Assembly: GCF_025685395.1 (NCBI RefSeq)
Contig: NZ_JAGSYA010000004.1
Coordinates: 1,364,001-1,428,000 of the forward strand
DNA: 64,000 bases
Origin: Terriglobus tenax
Lineage (GTDB): Bacteria > Acidobacteriota > Terriglobia > Terriglobales > Acidobacteriaceae
Direction of reading: 5' to 3'
A model generated the notes under the pieces. It was given only the letters and a program-made list of their open reading frames with translations. It had not been told where the DNA came from and made no database searches. The position numbers were made by a program, and so were the translations under genes. Shown in pieces: positions 6,945-15,904 of this stretch. Positions within the stretch are counted from its first letter, which is position 1, and every line of letters starts with the position of its first letter.

Positions 6945-9191
6945 CCCGGTCGGCTTTGATTCCGCGCTGTTGCCCTGCGCCAGCTTCATGCCGCTGAGGC
7001 CACTGGTATAGCGGGCCACACCCTTGTAGATGGACTCGGCGATACGCTCGCGGTAGTCGCCCTGGCGAAGCTGTGCAGCATCCTTCGGATTGGTCACAAA
7101 CGAGATCTCAGTCAGGATCGACGGCATGTTCGCACCAATCAGTACGACGAACGGAGCCTTCTTGATGCCGCGGTTCTTCAGACCGTCATTGCCCTTCTGC
7201 AGGCCTCCGTACAGCGACTGCTCCACATCGAAGGCGAACTCGCGCGACTCCTCGATCTTGTCCTTCAGCGTGATCTTCTTCACCAGGTCGCTCAACTGCG
7301 AGACCGACTGGTTGGAGACGGCATTCTCGCGCGCGGCCACTTCCAGGGCGTCAGGCTGCGAGGTGAAATTCAGGTAGTAGGTCTCCACGCCGCGCGCTGT
7401 CTCATCGCGCGAGCTGTTGGCATGGATGGACAGGAACAGGTCCGCCTGCGCCTTGTTGGCGATGGCCGTGCGCGTCTCCAGCGGAATAAACGTATCGTCG
7501 GAACGCGTGTAGACGATCTCCGCGCCAAGCCGCTCATGCAGCAGTTTGCCAAGCCGCAGGGCGACGTCGAGCACGACATCCTTTTCCATCAGCCCATCGA
7601 CGCCGATGGTGCCGGAGTCGTGTCCGCCGTGGCCTGCGTCAATCACAATGCGGCCAATCTTCAGGCCGAGAGCACGCACCAGCGAGGTCTCCCCGGCGGC
7701 GGTCGGCGTTGCCATGTGCCCCAGCGACTCGTCCGCGACAGCAATCTTCTTCCCTTTGCGTGTCTTCTTATCCGTCGGAGGAGCGGGCAGATCGACCGCG
7801 GCAACCTCCTTTGAGCGGGTATTGGCGGCAATCGGCTGCGAGGTCGGCGCGGAGGTGGCCTTTACCTTGCCTGGCTGCGCGCTGACCGAAGCAACATCGT
7901 GCGTGTTGTTCTGCTGCGTGGCAATGGTGCTGGGCACCGCGGCTACGGGAGCAACGCTCTTCTCCGGAGCGGGCGGTGGCAGATCATCATCGATCAGTGG
8001 CTGATCGTTCGACGGCCGGGAGACACCCTGCCGCTCCTCTGCCACAGGCTTGCTGACCACAGGCGACTGCTGCGCCGCAACGGTTTCCGCCGCCGGAGCC
8101 TTCCCCTTGGCGCCATGGATATCGATGATCAGACGGTACGGGTTCGGCAACAGAAACGCCGAGTATTCGGTGACGTTGTTCACGTCGAGCACCACGCGGG
8201 TGACGTCGTTGGAAAACTGCGCGATGCGGATCTTCTTCAGGAATCCATCGTCGGTGACGGTAAAGTTCTTCCCCACCAACTCCTGCGCCAGCCGTGTGCC
8301 GTGCAGGTCAAAGAAGATGCGCTCGGGGCTCGGCACGCGGGCAGCTTCATACTGCACCTCGTCGCCCAGGTCGATGGCCACACGCGTGTAGTCCGGCGTT
8401 GACCAGTGGCGAATGCCGCTGACCTGTGCCAGCGCGCCCTTCCTGCGGGGCATGGGAGTTGTGGAAACCGGCTGCAGCTTCTGCGAGACCGCATCCACCG
8501 CCGCGGTAGAAGGCAGCGGGCGGATAGGCGATCCTGAGGCTGCACCAGAGGTCAGTGGCATGGCCGGCAGCCGTGACGACTCCGCCTGTGCCTGCCGGGG
8601 TGCAGGCGCTGGAGTCTCTACCGGAGCCGGTGCCGCACTGGCCACCAGCGTCTGCTTTGTGGCGGTACGGCCTCCGCTCTTCAGCGCGGCCAGACCCGCC
8701 TGCGCGTCCTTTGCCTCACTGGAACGCGGATAGCGGTGCACCACCTCGTCATACTTCTGCTTGGCCAGCTTCGTGTCCTGCAGGTCGTTCTGCGCGATGA
8801 TGCCTTCGGCCAGCAGCGCCGGAATGCGCAACGACGAGCCGGGATACTGCTTGCGCAGGAACTCAAACTGCCCCAGCGCCGCCTCGGACGACCGGGCGTC
8901 GTTCAGGCTGCGGCCCTGCTCGGCCAGCAGCTCTCCCACCGTGAAGATGGCCGCCGGTGCGTGCATATCGCCGGGATTGTCGTGATAAATGGCACGGTAG
9001 GCTTCGAGCGCACGGGTATACACAGCACGTGAACGCTGCTGCTCCGGCGTGGCCTCAAGCTGTTGACGAAGCTGCTCCGCCTTCTGCCACGGCGACACGA
9101 TGACCGGTTTCTTCCGCACCGCCGCCAGCGCCAGTGACGAAGCACAAAGAGCGATCACAACTCCGGAGCGGATTGAAGCAGAGACACCCAT
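6939..9191 (-). CDS. N-acetylmuramoyl-L-alanine amidase with TPR and AMIN domains
   Basis: A 750-residue periplasmic cell-wall amidase that cleaves the amide bond between N-acetylmuramic acid and the stem peptide. It has an N-terminal signal segment and a TPR-like region at about residues 40-170 (YPGSSLRIPALLAEGIIAQ). An AMIN domain at about 260-365 (RVAIDLGDEVQYEA, RLIIDIHG) targets septal or outer-envelope peptidoglycan. A long Pro/Ala/Thr linker leads to the amidase_3 domain at about 530-735. Zinc-site motifs are intact: DAGHGGHDSG, MEKDV, SIHANS and ILTEISFVTN. The N-terminal TPR region is an addition relative to E. coli AmiC. The gene follows alaS at 215 bases on the same strand. Confidence 0.93.
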   Translation of the reverse strand: MGVSASIRSGVVIALCASSLALAAVRKKPVIVSPWQKAEQLRQQLEATPEQQRSRAVYTRALEAYRAIYHDNPGDMHAPAAIFTVGELLAEQGRSLNDARSSEAALGQFEFLRKQYPGSSLRIPALLAEGIIAQNDLQDTKLAKQKYDEVVHRYPRSSEAKDAQAGLAALKSGGRTATKQTLVASAAPAPVETPAPAPRQAQAESSRLPAMPLTSGAASGSPIRPLPSTAAVDAVSQKLQPVSTTPMPRRKGALAQVSGIRHWSTPDYTRVAIDLGDEVQYEAARVPSPERIFFDLHGTRLAQELVGKNFTVTDDGFLKKIRIAQFSNDVTRVVLDVNNVTEYSAFLLPNPYRLIIDIHGAKGKAPAAETVAAQQSPVVSKPVAEERQGVSRPSNDQPLIDDDLPPPAPEKSVAPVAAVPSTIATQQNNTHDVASVSAQPGKVKATSAPTSQPIAANTRSKEVAAVDLPAPPTDKKTRKGKKIAVADESLGHMATPTAAGETSLVRALGLKIGRIVIDAGHGGHDSGTIGVDGLMEKDVVLDVALRLGKLLHERLGAEIVYTRSDDTFIPLETRTAIANKAQADLFLSIHANSSRDETARGVETYYLNFTSQPDALEVAARENAVSNQSVSQLSDLVKKITLKDKIEESREFAFDVEQSLYGGLQKGNDGLKNRGIKKAPFVVLIGANMPSILTEISFVTNPKDAAQLRQGDYRERIAESIYKGVARYTSGLSGMKLAQGNSAESKPTGN

Positions 9192-9307
9192 GCGGCAGCA
9201 TCGGCCAATTGCCGAAACGCCTTCAGTTTACCGAGCAGTTAACCCTCAAAACGGGGCAAATGCCAGAGCGTACTCGTGTGGTAAATGGGGGTGAGGTTTT
9301 TACTGAG

Positions 9308-9404
9308 CCGGATGCCCCACCCTCGCTGAGCGAGGGCGGGTTTGATTGCAACAAATCCGTGGTGCCCCACCCACCCAGACGTCGTGTGGGTAGGGCACCT
9401 GAAC
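9308..9404. repeat. two tandem hairpin repeats of the GGTGCCCCA type
   Basis: The first is CCACCCTCGC / GCGAGGGCGG around TGA at about 9319-9341. The second is GGTGCCCCACCCACCC facing GGGTAGGGCACC at about 9361-9400. They lie just after the alaS stop in the transcribed direction and could act as a terminator, although no T-run follows. No gene is seen in 9192-9406. Confidence 0.6.
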
Positions 9405-9406
9405 TC

Positions 9407-12343
9407 CTATGCCATCAACGACTTCAACGTCTCCGCAGACGAAGCAATCGCCGCGTCGAGCGCTGAGGCGTCTGTGCCGCCGGCCTCTGCCAGGTCAGGA
9501 CGTCCGCCGCCCTTGCCGCCGACCTTCGCCGCCAGCGCGCCGACCAGCTTGCCCGCGTGCACCTTGCTTCCGGCGATGTCCTTGGTCGCTCCGGCGATCA
9601 GCGCGACCTTGCCATCTTCAGTCGCAGTGCCAAGAACAACGACACCGGTGCCGATCTGGTTGCGCAGGTTGTCCACCAGTTCGCGCATCTGGTTCCGGTC
9701 CAGACCCGGAACGCGCTGGGCGATCAGCTTGATGCCGTTGACGTCGACCGCATTGTCGCCGGTTACGGCGGATGCAGCCGACTTCATGCGCACCTGGTCC
9801 AGCTCGCGCTTCAGCTTCTTCAGTTCCTCTTCCTGCGCGGCAATCTTGTCGCGGAGCGCAACGGCGGGGTCCGCTGCGGTCGACGCGCCCACGATCTGCA
9901 AGGCGACCTTGGCCACATCGAAGTCTTTGCGGAACTCGGCCAGCGATCCGGTGCCGGAGACAGCTTCAACCCGCCGAACACCTGACGACACAGAGCCTTC
10001 GCCCACCAGCTTCAGCAGGCCAATCTCACCGGTGGCGCCGGTGTGAATGCCGCCGCAGAGCTCGGTGGAGAAGTCGCCGATCTTGATGACGCGCACCAGG
10101 TCACCGTACTTCTCCCCAAACAGCGCCATCGCTTTCAGGTCGTTGATCGCCTCGTCGATGGGCACGTCTTCGAAGACCTGCACCTTCGTGTTTTTCAGCA
10201 CCTGCTCGTTGACGATGGACTCGACCTGCTCCAACTCTTCGTCGGCCACCTGCGAGAAGTGGGAGAAGTCAAAGCGCAGCCGCTGGGCGTTGTTCAGCGA
10301 GCCGGCCTGCTTCACATGCGTTCCCAGGACTTCTCTAAGAGCGGCTTGCAGCAGGTGCGTTCCGGTGTGGTTGCGGACGATGGCAGCGCGGTTCACGTCG
10401 TCCACCACGGCATCGAGACGGTCGCCCACGGCGATAGGCCGCTTCACCAGCACCTTGTGCGCGAAGATGCCCTGTACCGGCTTGGTGCATCCGCGTACCT
10501 CAGCCAGAGCGGAGGTGTGGTCCGTCGGGAAGAGCCAGCCGGTATCGCCCACCTGTCCGCCGGAGTCGGCGTAGAAGCTGGTCTTGTCGAGCACGACCTC
10601 GCCTTCATCGCCGGGAAGGAGTTCGGGAACGCCGACGCCGTCTTTGATCAGGGCGAGCACTTCTGCGCCGTCTGCGCGGGTATCGCGGTAGCCGAGGAAG
10701 TCGGTCTTCGGCAGTTCGCGATAGACGGGCGATGCGGTCTTCTGGGAGCCGCCTTTCCAGGAGGCGCGGGCGCGGGCTTGCTCTTCTTCTTTAGAGCGCT
10801 CGAAGCTACCTGTATCAAATAACAGGCCCATATCCCTCGCGGCATCTTCCATGAAATCGAGGGGCATGCCGAAAGTTTCGTAGAGGAAAAAGGCGTCCTT
10901 GCCATCCAGCTTGCCTACATGAGTTGAATCCTTGAGATATTCACCGATTGGCTTGTAGAGCTTCGGAATCACAGCGGAAGGATTCGAATCGTATGTTTTC
11001 CAATCATCGTCGAGGCTTCCGCTGTTCCCGTAAGTAGCTTCATAAGCCTTTTGGTACTTGAGCAAGTTCTCCTGATCAAAGCGAACATCTGCGACTGCCT
11101 TCGCCATTGCGTTATGCAGGATCTGATCGAGTTCCCGGCTTCCAATCTGGATGGTTCGCGCGAACTGCTGCTCTTCCTGCAAGACGACCTTCGCGATGCG
11201 ATCCGCTGCTTCATGCAGTTCGGGATAAGCGACTCCCATCTCATCCCGCACCGCGAAGACCATCTGGTGCATGAAGGGTTGTTCCTGTCCGAGCAGGCGA
11301 CCGTGGCGGATGCCGCGGCGCATGATCTTGCGCAGCACATAGCCGCGGCCTTCATTCGCGGGCAGCACGCCGTCGTTGATCAGGAAGGTCGCAGCACGCG
11401 AGTGGTCAGCGATGATGCGCAGGGAAGCACTGGAAAGACGTTGTTCAATGCGCTGTCTATCTTCGAATGCAGGATCGGGATCAAGAGCAACGTTTGCAGA
11501 AAAGCGAGGCTCGTAAGTGTATTGAAAATTCGTTAATTCTGCGGCCTTTGCAATCAGCGGCGTGAAGAGGTCGGTCTCGTAGTTGGAGAGCTTTCCCTGT
11601 AGGACAGCCGAGATGCGTTCGAGGCCCATGCCGGTGTCGATGGACGGCTTCGGCAGCGGAGTCAGCGTACCGTCGCTGGCGCGGTCGAACTGCATGAAAA
11701 CCAGGTTCCAGATTTCGACGTAGCGCTGGTCATCCTGAGGGAAGGGCTTGTCCTCGCCGGATTCGCTGGCTTCGAGGCCGAGGTCGTAGAAGATCTCGCT
11801 GCAGGGGCCGCAGGGGCCGGTCTCGCCCATTTGCCAGAAGTTGTCCTTGGCGCCCATCTCGAAGATGCGGTCCTTGGGAACGCCGGTGGCGATCCAGAAC
11901 TCTTCCGCCTCGTTATCGCGGGGGACGGAGCCTTCGCCCGCGAAGATGGTGACATACAGCTTGTCCTTGGGGATGGCGTACCACTCCGGGCTGGTCAGAA
12001 GCTCCCACGCGTAGGCGATGGCGTCCTTCTTGAAGTAGTCGCCAAAGCTGAAGTTGCCCAGCATCTCAAAGAAGGTGTGGTGGCGGCGGGTAAAGCCAAC
12101 GTTCTCCAGGTCGTTATGCTTGCCGCCCGCGCGGACGCACTTCTGGCTGGTGGTGGCGCGCGAGTAGTCGCGCTTTTCCGCGCCAAGGAAGACGTCCTTG
12201 AACTGGTTCATGCCCGCGTTGGTAAACAGCAGGGTCGGGTCGTTGGCAGGCACCAGCGACGACGAATGAACGCGGCGGTGCTGTTTGGTCTCGAAAAAGC
12301 GAAGAAAATCCTCGCGAATCTGGCTTCCGGAACGGTATTGCAT
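9407..12343 (-). CDS. alaS: alanyl-tRNA synthetase
   Basis: A 978-residue class II synthetase that charges tRNA-Ala, about 100 residues longer than the usual 875. The catalytic N-terminus is canonical ([34 protein letters not shown]). The editing domain has HTGTHLL near residue 661 and CGGIHTG near 763. The C-terminal DHHA1 region ends [17 protein letters not shown]. Extra length sits at about residues 395-480, within the tRNA-recognition half, around a segment rich in Asp, Ser and Lys. Bases 10,800-11,560 use less GC-rich codons than the rest of the gene. The ATG start is unambiguous. Confidence 0.97.
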   Translation of the reverse strand: MQYRSGSQIREDFLRFFETKQHRRVHSSSLVPANDPTLLFTNAGMNQFKDVFLGAEKRDYSRATTSQKCVRAGGKHNDLENVGFTRRHHTFFEMLGNFSFGDYFKKDAIAYAWELLTSPEWYAIPKDKLYVTIFAGEGSVPRDNEAEEFWIATGVPKDRIFEMGAKDNFWQMGETGPCGPCSEIFYDLGLEASESGEDKPFPQDDQRYVEIWNLVFMQFDRASDGTLTPLPKPSIDTGMGLERISAVLQGKLSNYETDLFTPLIAKAAELTNFQYTYEPRFSANVALDPDPAFEDRQRIEQRLSSASLRIIADHSRAATFLINDGVLPANEGRGYVLRKIMRRGIRHGRLLGQEQPFMHQMVFAVRDEMGVAYPELHEAADRIAKVVLQEEQQFARTIQIGSRELDQILHNAMAKAVADVRFDQENLLKYQKAYEATYGNSGSLDDDWKTYDSNPSAVIPKLYKPIGEYLKDSTHVGKLDGKDAFFLYETFGMPLDFMEDAARDMGLLFDTGSFERSKEEEQARARASWKGGSQKTASPVYRELPKTDFLGYRDTRADGAEVLALIKDGVGVPELLPGDEGEVVLDKTSFYADSGGQVGDTGWLFPTDHTSALAEVRGCTKPVQGIFAHKVLVKRPIAVGDRLDAVVDDVNRAAIVRNHTGTHLLQAALREVLGTHVKQAGSLNNAQRLRFDFSHFSQVADEELEQVESIVNEQVLKNTKVQVFEDVPIDEAINDLKAMALFGEKYGDLVRVIKIGDFSTELCGGIHTGATGEIGLLKLVGEGSVSSGVRRVEAVSGTGSLAEFRKDFDVAKVALQIVGASTAADPAVALRDKIAAQEEELKKLKRELDQVRMKSAASAVTGDNAVDVNGIKLIAQRVPGLDRNQMRELVDNLRNQIGTGVVVLGTATEDGKVALIAGATKDIAGSKVHAGKLVGALAAKVGGKGGGRPDLAEAGGTDASALDAAIASSAETLKSLMA

Positions 12344-12513
12344 AAGGTACTTAAAGTTTAGCAGTGCAAGCCGTCTGCACCTGCCTCTCGCCTCCAGGAA
12401 CGGCTTCCGTCCCGGCCCCGAGGATTTCTGTTGCGCCGCGGAGTGGCGCCTGCAACACTAACCCCAACAAATCCTTATTACTGTTCCGTCCGTTCCCCAG
12501 CGGACATGCCGCC

Positions 12514-13662
12514 ATGGATATCAATACCCTGTTTTTCGTGCAGTCGAGCCTGTTGTTCCTGTTCGGCTTCACCATGCTGATCAATTCGATGGCGAATCCG
12601 GGCCTGCGCGGGGCGTATTGGTTTGTCGCGTCCAACTTTGCCGGGGGCACCGCCCTGGCGCTGCAGGGTTCGCGGGAGCACCTGCCGGTAGCCGTCGGCA
12701 TCGTGCTGTCCAACCTGTTGTTTGTCGTCGAACTTGTCTGCCTGAACCGCGCCGTCACCAGCTTTCTGGGCCGCATGCAGCAGATGTGGATGGCCGTGCT
12801 CGGTGTGTGCCTGCTGGGCCTGGTTGGGGTGGTGTATTTTTCCGCGCTGTACCCGAATATCCCGGTGCGCGTTGCGGTTATCTCCGCCATGATGTCGCTG
12901 CCCTCGCTGATGACCGCCTGGGTTCTCTTCGGCCCGGCGGAACCGGGCGTGCGGACAGCCGCGCGCCTGCTGGGTGGCGTATTCCTGTTCTTTGCCGCCG
13001 TCAACTCGGTACGCGGATACATGGTCTACCGCTACCACGTGCCCAGCTTCTACTTCATCTGGCTGGACCTGGTGGTGATCGCCGGCATCGCCTTCTGCTT
13101 CATCTGGATGTCAGCCGCACAGCTTCGGGGCGACCTGGAAAAGCTGGCCATGACCGATCCTTTGACCGGCGTGCTGAACCGCCGCGCCATTGAGATCGAG
13201 GTGCTGCGCCTGCTGCAGACCGCTGCCCGCAACGGCGGCACCATCTCCGCCATCATGCTCGACATGGACCACTTCAAAGGCATTAACGATCACTTTGGCC
13301 ACCACGCCGGCGACCTGGCCCTGCGCACCGTGGCCGACGCCCTGCGCCACTCCGTTCGCGCAACCGATGTACTGGCCCGCCTGGGTGGCGATGAGTTCAT
13401 GGTCGTACTGCCGGAGACGCCGCAATCGACCGCCAACGCCATCGCCGAGCGCATCCGCACCGAGATCTCTGAACTGAAGGTGCGCGCCGAGGAGCATGAG
13501 TTCGAGGTCCGCGTCTCGGTCGGCGTCACCACGCTGGCAGGACAACTGGTGGCCCTGGAAGAGCTGATCAAGCTCTCGGATCGCGCTCTTTACGCCGCCA
13601 AAGCCGCCGGCCGCAATCGCGTTGTGCCGTCGTCTGAGATTGAGCCCTTTCTGCTGGCGTAG
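12514..13662 (+). CDS. membrane diguanylate cyclase (GGDEF)
   Basis: A 382-residue enzyme making cyclic di-GMP from two GTP. The ATG at 12514 starts the membrane domain directly (MDINTLFFVQSSLLFLFGF); upstream in-frame sequence is not protein-like. Residues about 1-200 contain six to seven hydrophobic spans that form an unidentified sensor. The C-terminal GGDEF domain (about 215-375) has an intact GGDEF at about 292-296 and the RATD inhibitory site exactly five residues before it, so product inhibition is expected. No EAL domain is present. It is divergent from alaS across 170 bases in which I see no other gene. Confidence 0.92.
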   Translation: MDINTLFFVQSSLLFLFGFTMLINSMANPGLRGAYWFVASNFAGGTALALQGSREHLPVAVGIVLSNLLFVVELVCLNRAVTSFLGRMQQMWMAVLGVCLLGLVGVVYFSALYPNIPVRVAVISAMMSLPSLMTAWVLFGPAEPGVRTAARLLGGVFLFFAAVNSVRGYMVYRYHVPSFYFIWLDLVVIAGIAFCFIWMSAAQLRGDLEKLAMTDPLTGVLNRRAIEIEVLRLLQTAARNGGTISAIMLDMDHFKGINDHFGHHAGDLALRTVADALRHSVRATDVLARLGGDEFMVVLPETPQSTANAIAERIRTEISELKVRAEEHEFEVRVSVGVTTLAGQLVALEELIKLSDRALYAAKAAGRNRVVPSSEIEPFLLA

Positions 13663-13674
13663 CCGCCCGCGGAA

Positions 13675-13721
13675 AGGCAGGTCTCTCCACTCCGCGCTGC
13701 GCGCTCGGGTCGAGATGACAA
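13675..13721 (-). repeat. dispersed TTGTCAT repeat
   Basis: On the minus strand it starts TTGTCATCTCGACCCGAGCG and ends GAGAGACCTGCC, a variant of the family at 6812, 15184 and 32908. It lies between convergent genes. Confidence 0.6.
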
Positions 13722-13741
13722 TCTCTTATACGCTCAGAACT

Positions 13742-14251
13742 CTAATCCACCATCTCCCAGATCCGCGCCAGATGATGGTCGTCATGCTCCGCGACAAAGT
13801 AGAGGTGGTCTGCCAGCGACATAGGCACCTTCATGCGCGGATGCACGATGCTCCGCGTCCACGCCGCTGCATCGAGTTCCGCCACGCGATGTAATAGCTT
13901 TGCCCGCTCCGCGCGAAAGGCGGCCACAATCGTTTCCTGCGGCTGCCCGTTGTACTCCGCCTCGTCGGTCGCGCGATTAGCCAGGTCGGTCGGCGTCAGC
14001 TCCTGGCTGCCGCGCACAAAGTCTTCGACGCGCTCCAGCCACAGCGGCTCAAGCTGCAGCATGTGCCCTGCCTGCTCCTGCGCGGACCACTTGCCTTCCG
14101 GCTTATGGAACAGCACCTCGCGACGGATGCCACGCATGCTCTCTTCCACACGCGCGGGAGCCCCCCGCAGACGCGACAACAGGTTGGGGACCAACTCTAC
14201 CGGATAGCCAAATGCAAACGTCCGCTCAAACCAAACCGTGACCTTGCTCAT
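13742..14251 (-). CDS. DinB-fold protein
   Basis: A 169-residue four-helix-bundle protein of the DinB/YfiT metal-dependent superfamily. The start is the ATG at 14251 (MSKVTVWFERTF); a TTG two codons earlier is less likely. The three metal-binding histidines of the fold are suggested by EQAGHMLQLE near residue 65 and AEHDDHHLARIWE near the C-terminus. Family members include bacillithiol transferases and maleylpyruvate-isomerase-like enzymes, so a thiol-transfer or detoxification role is possible; the substrate is unknown. No clear Shine-Dalgarno is visible. Confidence 0.8.
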   Translation of the reverse strand: MSKVTVWFERTFAFGYPVELVPNLLSRLRGAPARVEESMRGIRREVLFHKPEGKWSAQEQAGHMLQLEPLWLERVEDFVRGSQELTPTDLANRATDEAEYNGQPQETIVAAFRAERAKLLHRVAELDAAAWTRSIVHPRMKVPMSLADHLYFVAEHDDHHLARIWEMVD

Positions 14252-14323
14252 GCCCAACAGTGTGAAGCATGTGCTGGTGATTCCTCTATCGTTATAAGCA
14301 GAATCATCCCGCGCATAAGGCCG

Positions 14324-15289
14324 CTATGGGGCCCAGGTCCAACCTTCCATGGTGTGCAGAGGATCTTTGGGGCGTGGCAGGTGTGGGAACTCCGCGCGCC
14401 GTTCCACCATCACCATCATGCTGACCAGCGCATCGAAGGCATCTTCGCCCGCGCGCGCTGTCTGCAGCACACCACGCGGCAGGGCGGCATAGGCAGGGTC
14501 TTCCTTGCGCTTGCGCAGCAGGTACTCCGCGCGCTTCTCCGGGTTCGACTTATGCACCGGCCCGGTGTTCAGACGTGAGTACATCTCCACCACCAGCGGC
14601 AGGTTCGGCTTGTCGAAGGGCCATACAGAGAAACCCGCATCCCGCAACGCCAGCAATACCGCCATCCCCCGCAGCGAGGCCGTGCCAACCGAACCCGAGC
14701 CGCCGATCTGGAAGACCGACTTTGGCGTAATGCCCTTCACCCGCAGCGCACGCTCCTCTTCCGGGATATGTGCGATCAACTTGCAGTCGATGTCGGTGGC
14801 CCGCAGCATGCGATGCAATTGTTCGCCGCTGAACTCCGCCGGGCGCTTGTGCGGCTTGCCCCAGAAGCGGCGGTCTTCGCAGGCGCGCGAGAGCCAGCGT
14901 TCACCGTGCTCTTCCGTCACCATCCGCCAGAATGCAGGCGCCGTCTTCGCACCCATCTCCGCCAGGAACCATGCGGGAAAGCTGAAGCAGAAATCGAAGC
15001 CGACAACCAGCGAGGGGTTCTTCTTTGCAAGCGCAATCAGCCACTCGGCTGTCTCCATGCGCGTGCGGCCGTTGGTGAGTGTGACTTTGCCATTGTTCCA
15101 GTGCGCGGCGTAGATGTGGCGACGCTGGCCAGCTGTGTCGATGCGGCCCGACCAGTCAATAGCAACGACCTGTTGCGGCAGCGAAGCAGATTTCTCCGCT
15201 TCGCTGCAAAATGACAAAGAGAGATCACCTGACTGCTGCTTTTCCTGTTTGTCACCCAGAAGGAATCTGTTTTTTGTCTTGAGGGCCAT
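14324..15289 (-). CDS. DUF429-like protein (RNase H-like fold)
   Basis: A 321-residue protein with the IDWSG opening strand, VVGFDFCFSFP and a C-terminal EDAFDALVSMM motif, as in DUF429 predicted nucleases of the RNase H fold. These motifs carry candidate acidic catalytic residues. Function is not established. The ATG overlaps the recX stop as TAATG, indicating translational coupling, so the start at 15289 is favoured. Unusually, residues about 25-35 (SFCSEAEKSAS) are encoded by a copy of the dispersed repeat, in frame. No alternative start lies between the repeat and the conserved IDWSG strand. Confidence 0.78.
   Translation of the reverse strand: MALKTKNRFLLGDKQEKQQSGDLSLSFCSEAEKSASLPQQVVAIDWSGRIDTAGQRRHIYAAHWNNGKVTLTNGRTRMETAEWLIALAKKNPSLVVGFDFCFSFPAWFLAEMGAKTAPAFWRMVTEEHGERWLSRACEDRRFWGKPHKRPAEFSGEQLHRMLRATDIDCKLIAHIPEEERALRVKGITPKSVFQIGGSGSVGTASLRGMAVLLALRDAGFSVWPFDKPNLPLVVEMYSRLNTGPVHKSNPEKRAEYLLRKRKEDPAYAALPRGVLQTARAGEDAFDALVSMMVMVERRAEFPHLPRPKDPLHTMEGWTWAP
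15184..15217 (-). repeat. dispersed TTGTCAT repeat inside a coding sequence
   Basis: On the minus strand it reads TTGTCATTTTGCAGCGAAGC..., ending AAATCTGCTT. It differs from the 34-base copy at 6813 at only two positions, yet lies in frame in the N-terminus of the DUF429-like gene. Confidence 0.8.
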
Positions 15290-15834
15290 TACTCTTCAAC
15301 TTCTTGGATGCTTTCCACCTCGGAAAGCACCTCGTCGCTGGCCTTTAGCTCTTTCAGAGCCGCGAAGATGGTTCCCATGGAGAAGCCCGCCGTCGCCAGA
15401 CGCCGCACAATACGCGCGGCCTCTTTCTCGTTGGTGGGAGGCTTCAGACGCTTCTTGCGCAGATGTTCGCGCGCCAGGTCCAGCTCCTTCACGTCTTCAA
15501 AGGCCGTGGTGAGCGTGCTCTCAATCAGCGGCTGCGCCACACCCTTGTTGCGCAGATCATTCGCGATGCGGCGCTTGCCAAAGGCCTGGTTCTCCTGCCG
15601 CAGACGCGTAAAGTCGGCGGCAAAACGCGGGTCAGAGAGGTACTTCATCTCTTCCAGCCGCGCGATCACGCGTGTGATTTTCGCTTCGCCCTCGGCGTTG
15701 TCTTCCACGCGCATCTTCAGCCGCTTGCGCAGCTCGGACACGGTGAGCATGCGGCGGCCAAGAGCTCCGGCCGCGTAGTCCAGCAGCTCAGTCTCGGTCA
15801 GCGGTTCGCGCGGTTTGGGTTTTCGAAAGGGCAT
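15289..15834 (-). CDS. recX: RecX regulatory protein
   Basis: A 181-residue protein with the helical RecX repeats: LDYAAGALGRRMLTVSELRK, YLSDPRFAADFTRLR, RIANDLRNKGVAQPLIESTL and a C-terminal ARIVRRLATAGFS. RecX binds RecA filaments and limits their extension during recombination and SOS. recA is not in this window, so the gene is separated from its usual neighbour. Its stop codon overlaps the ATG of the DUF429-like gene, so the two are probably co-translated. Confidence 0.9.
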   Translation of the reverse strand: MPFRKPKPREPLTETELLDYAAGALGRRMLTVSELRKRLKMRVEDNAEGEAKITRVIARLEEMKYLSDPRFAADFTRLRQENQAFGKRRIANDLRNKGVAQPLIESTLTTAFEDVKELDLAREHLRKKRLKPPTNEKEAARIVRRLATAGFSMGTIFAALKELKASDEVLSEVESIQEVEE

Positions 15835-15857
15835 CGATGTCGTCTTTGTTTTCCCTG

Positions 15858-15884
15858 CTTGTCATCCCGTAGGGGTCTACTTCT
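15858..15884 (+). repeat. short dispersed TTGTCATCCCG repeat
   Basis: CTTGTCATCCCGTAGGGGTC followed by TACTTCT. It matches the opening of the element at 32908 and lies between recX and the S9 peptidase gene. Confidence 0.5.
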
Positions 15885-15904
15885 TTTCGGATCGAACCAT
15901 CCAA

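Noticed and set aside
9134-9466. Open frames between alaS and the amidase gene
   Set aside because: Composed mainly of hairpin repeats; no ribosome binding site.
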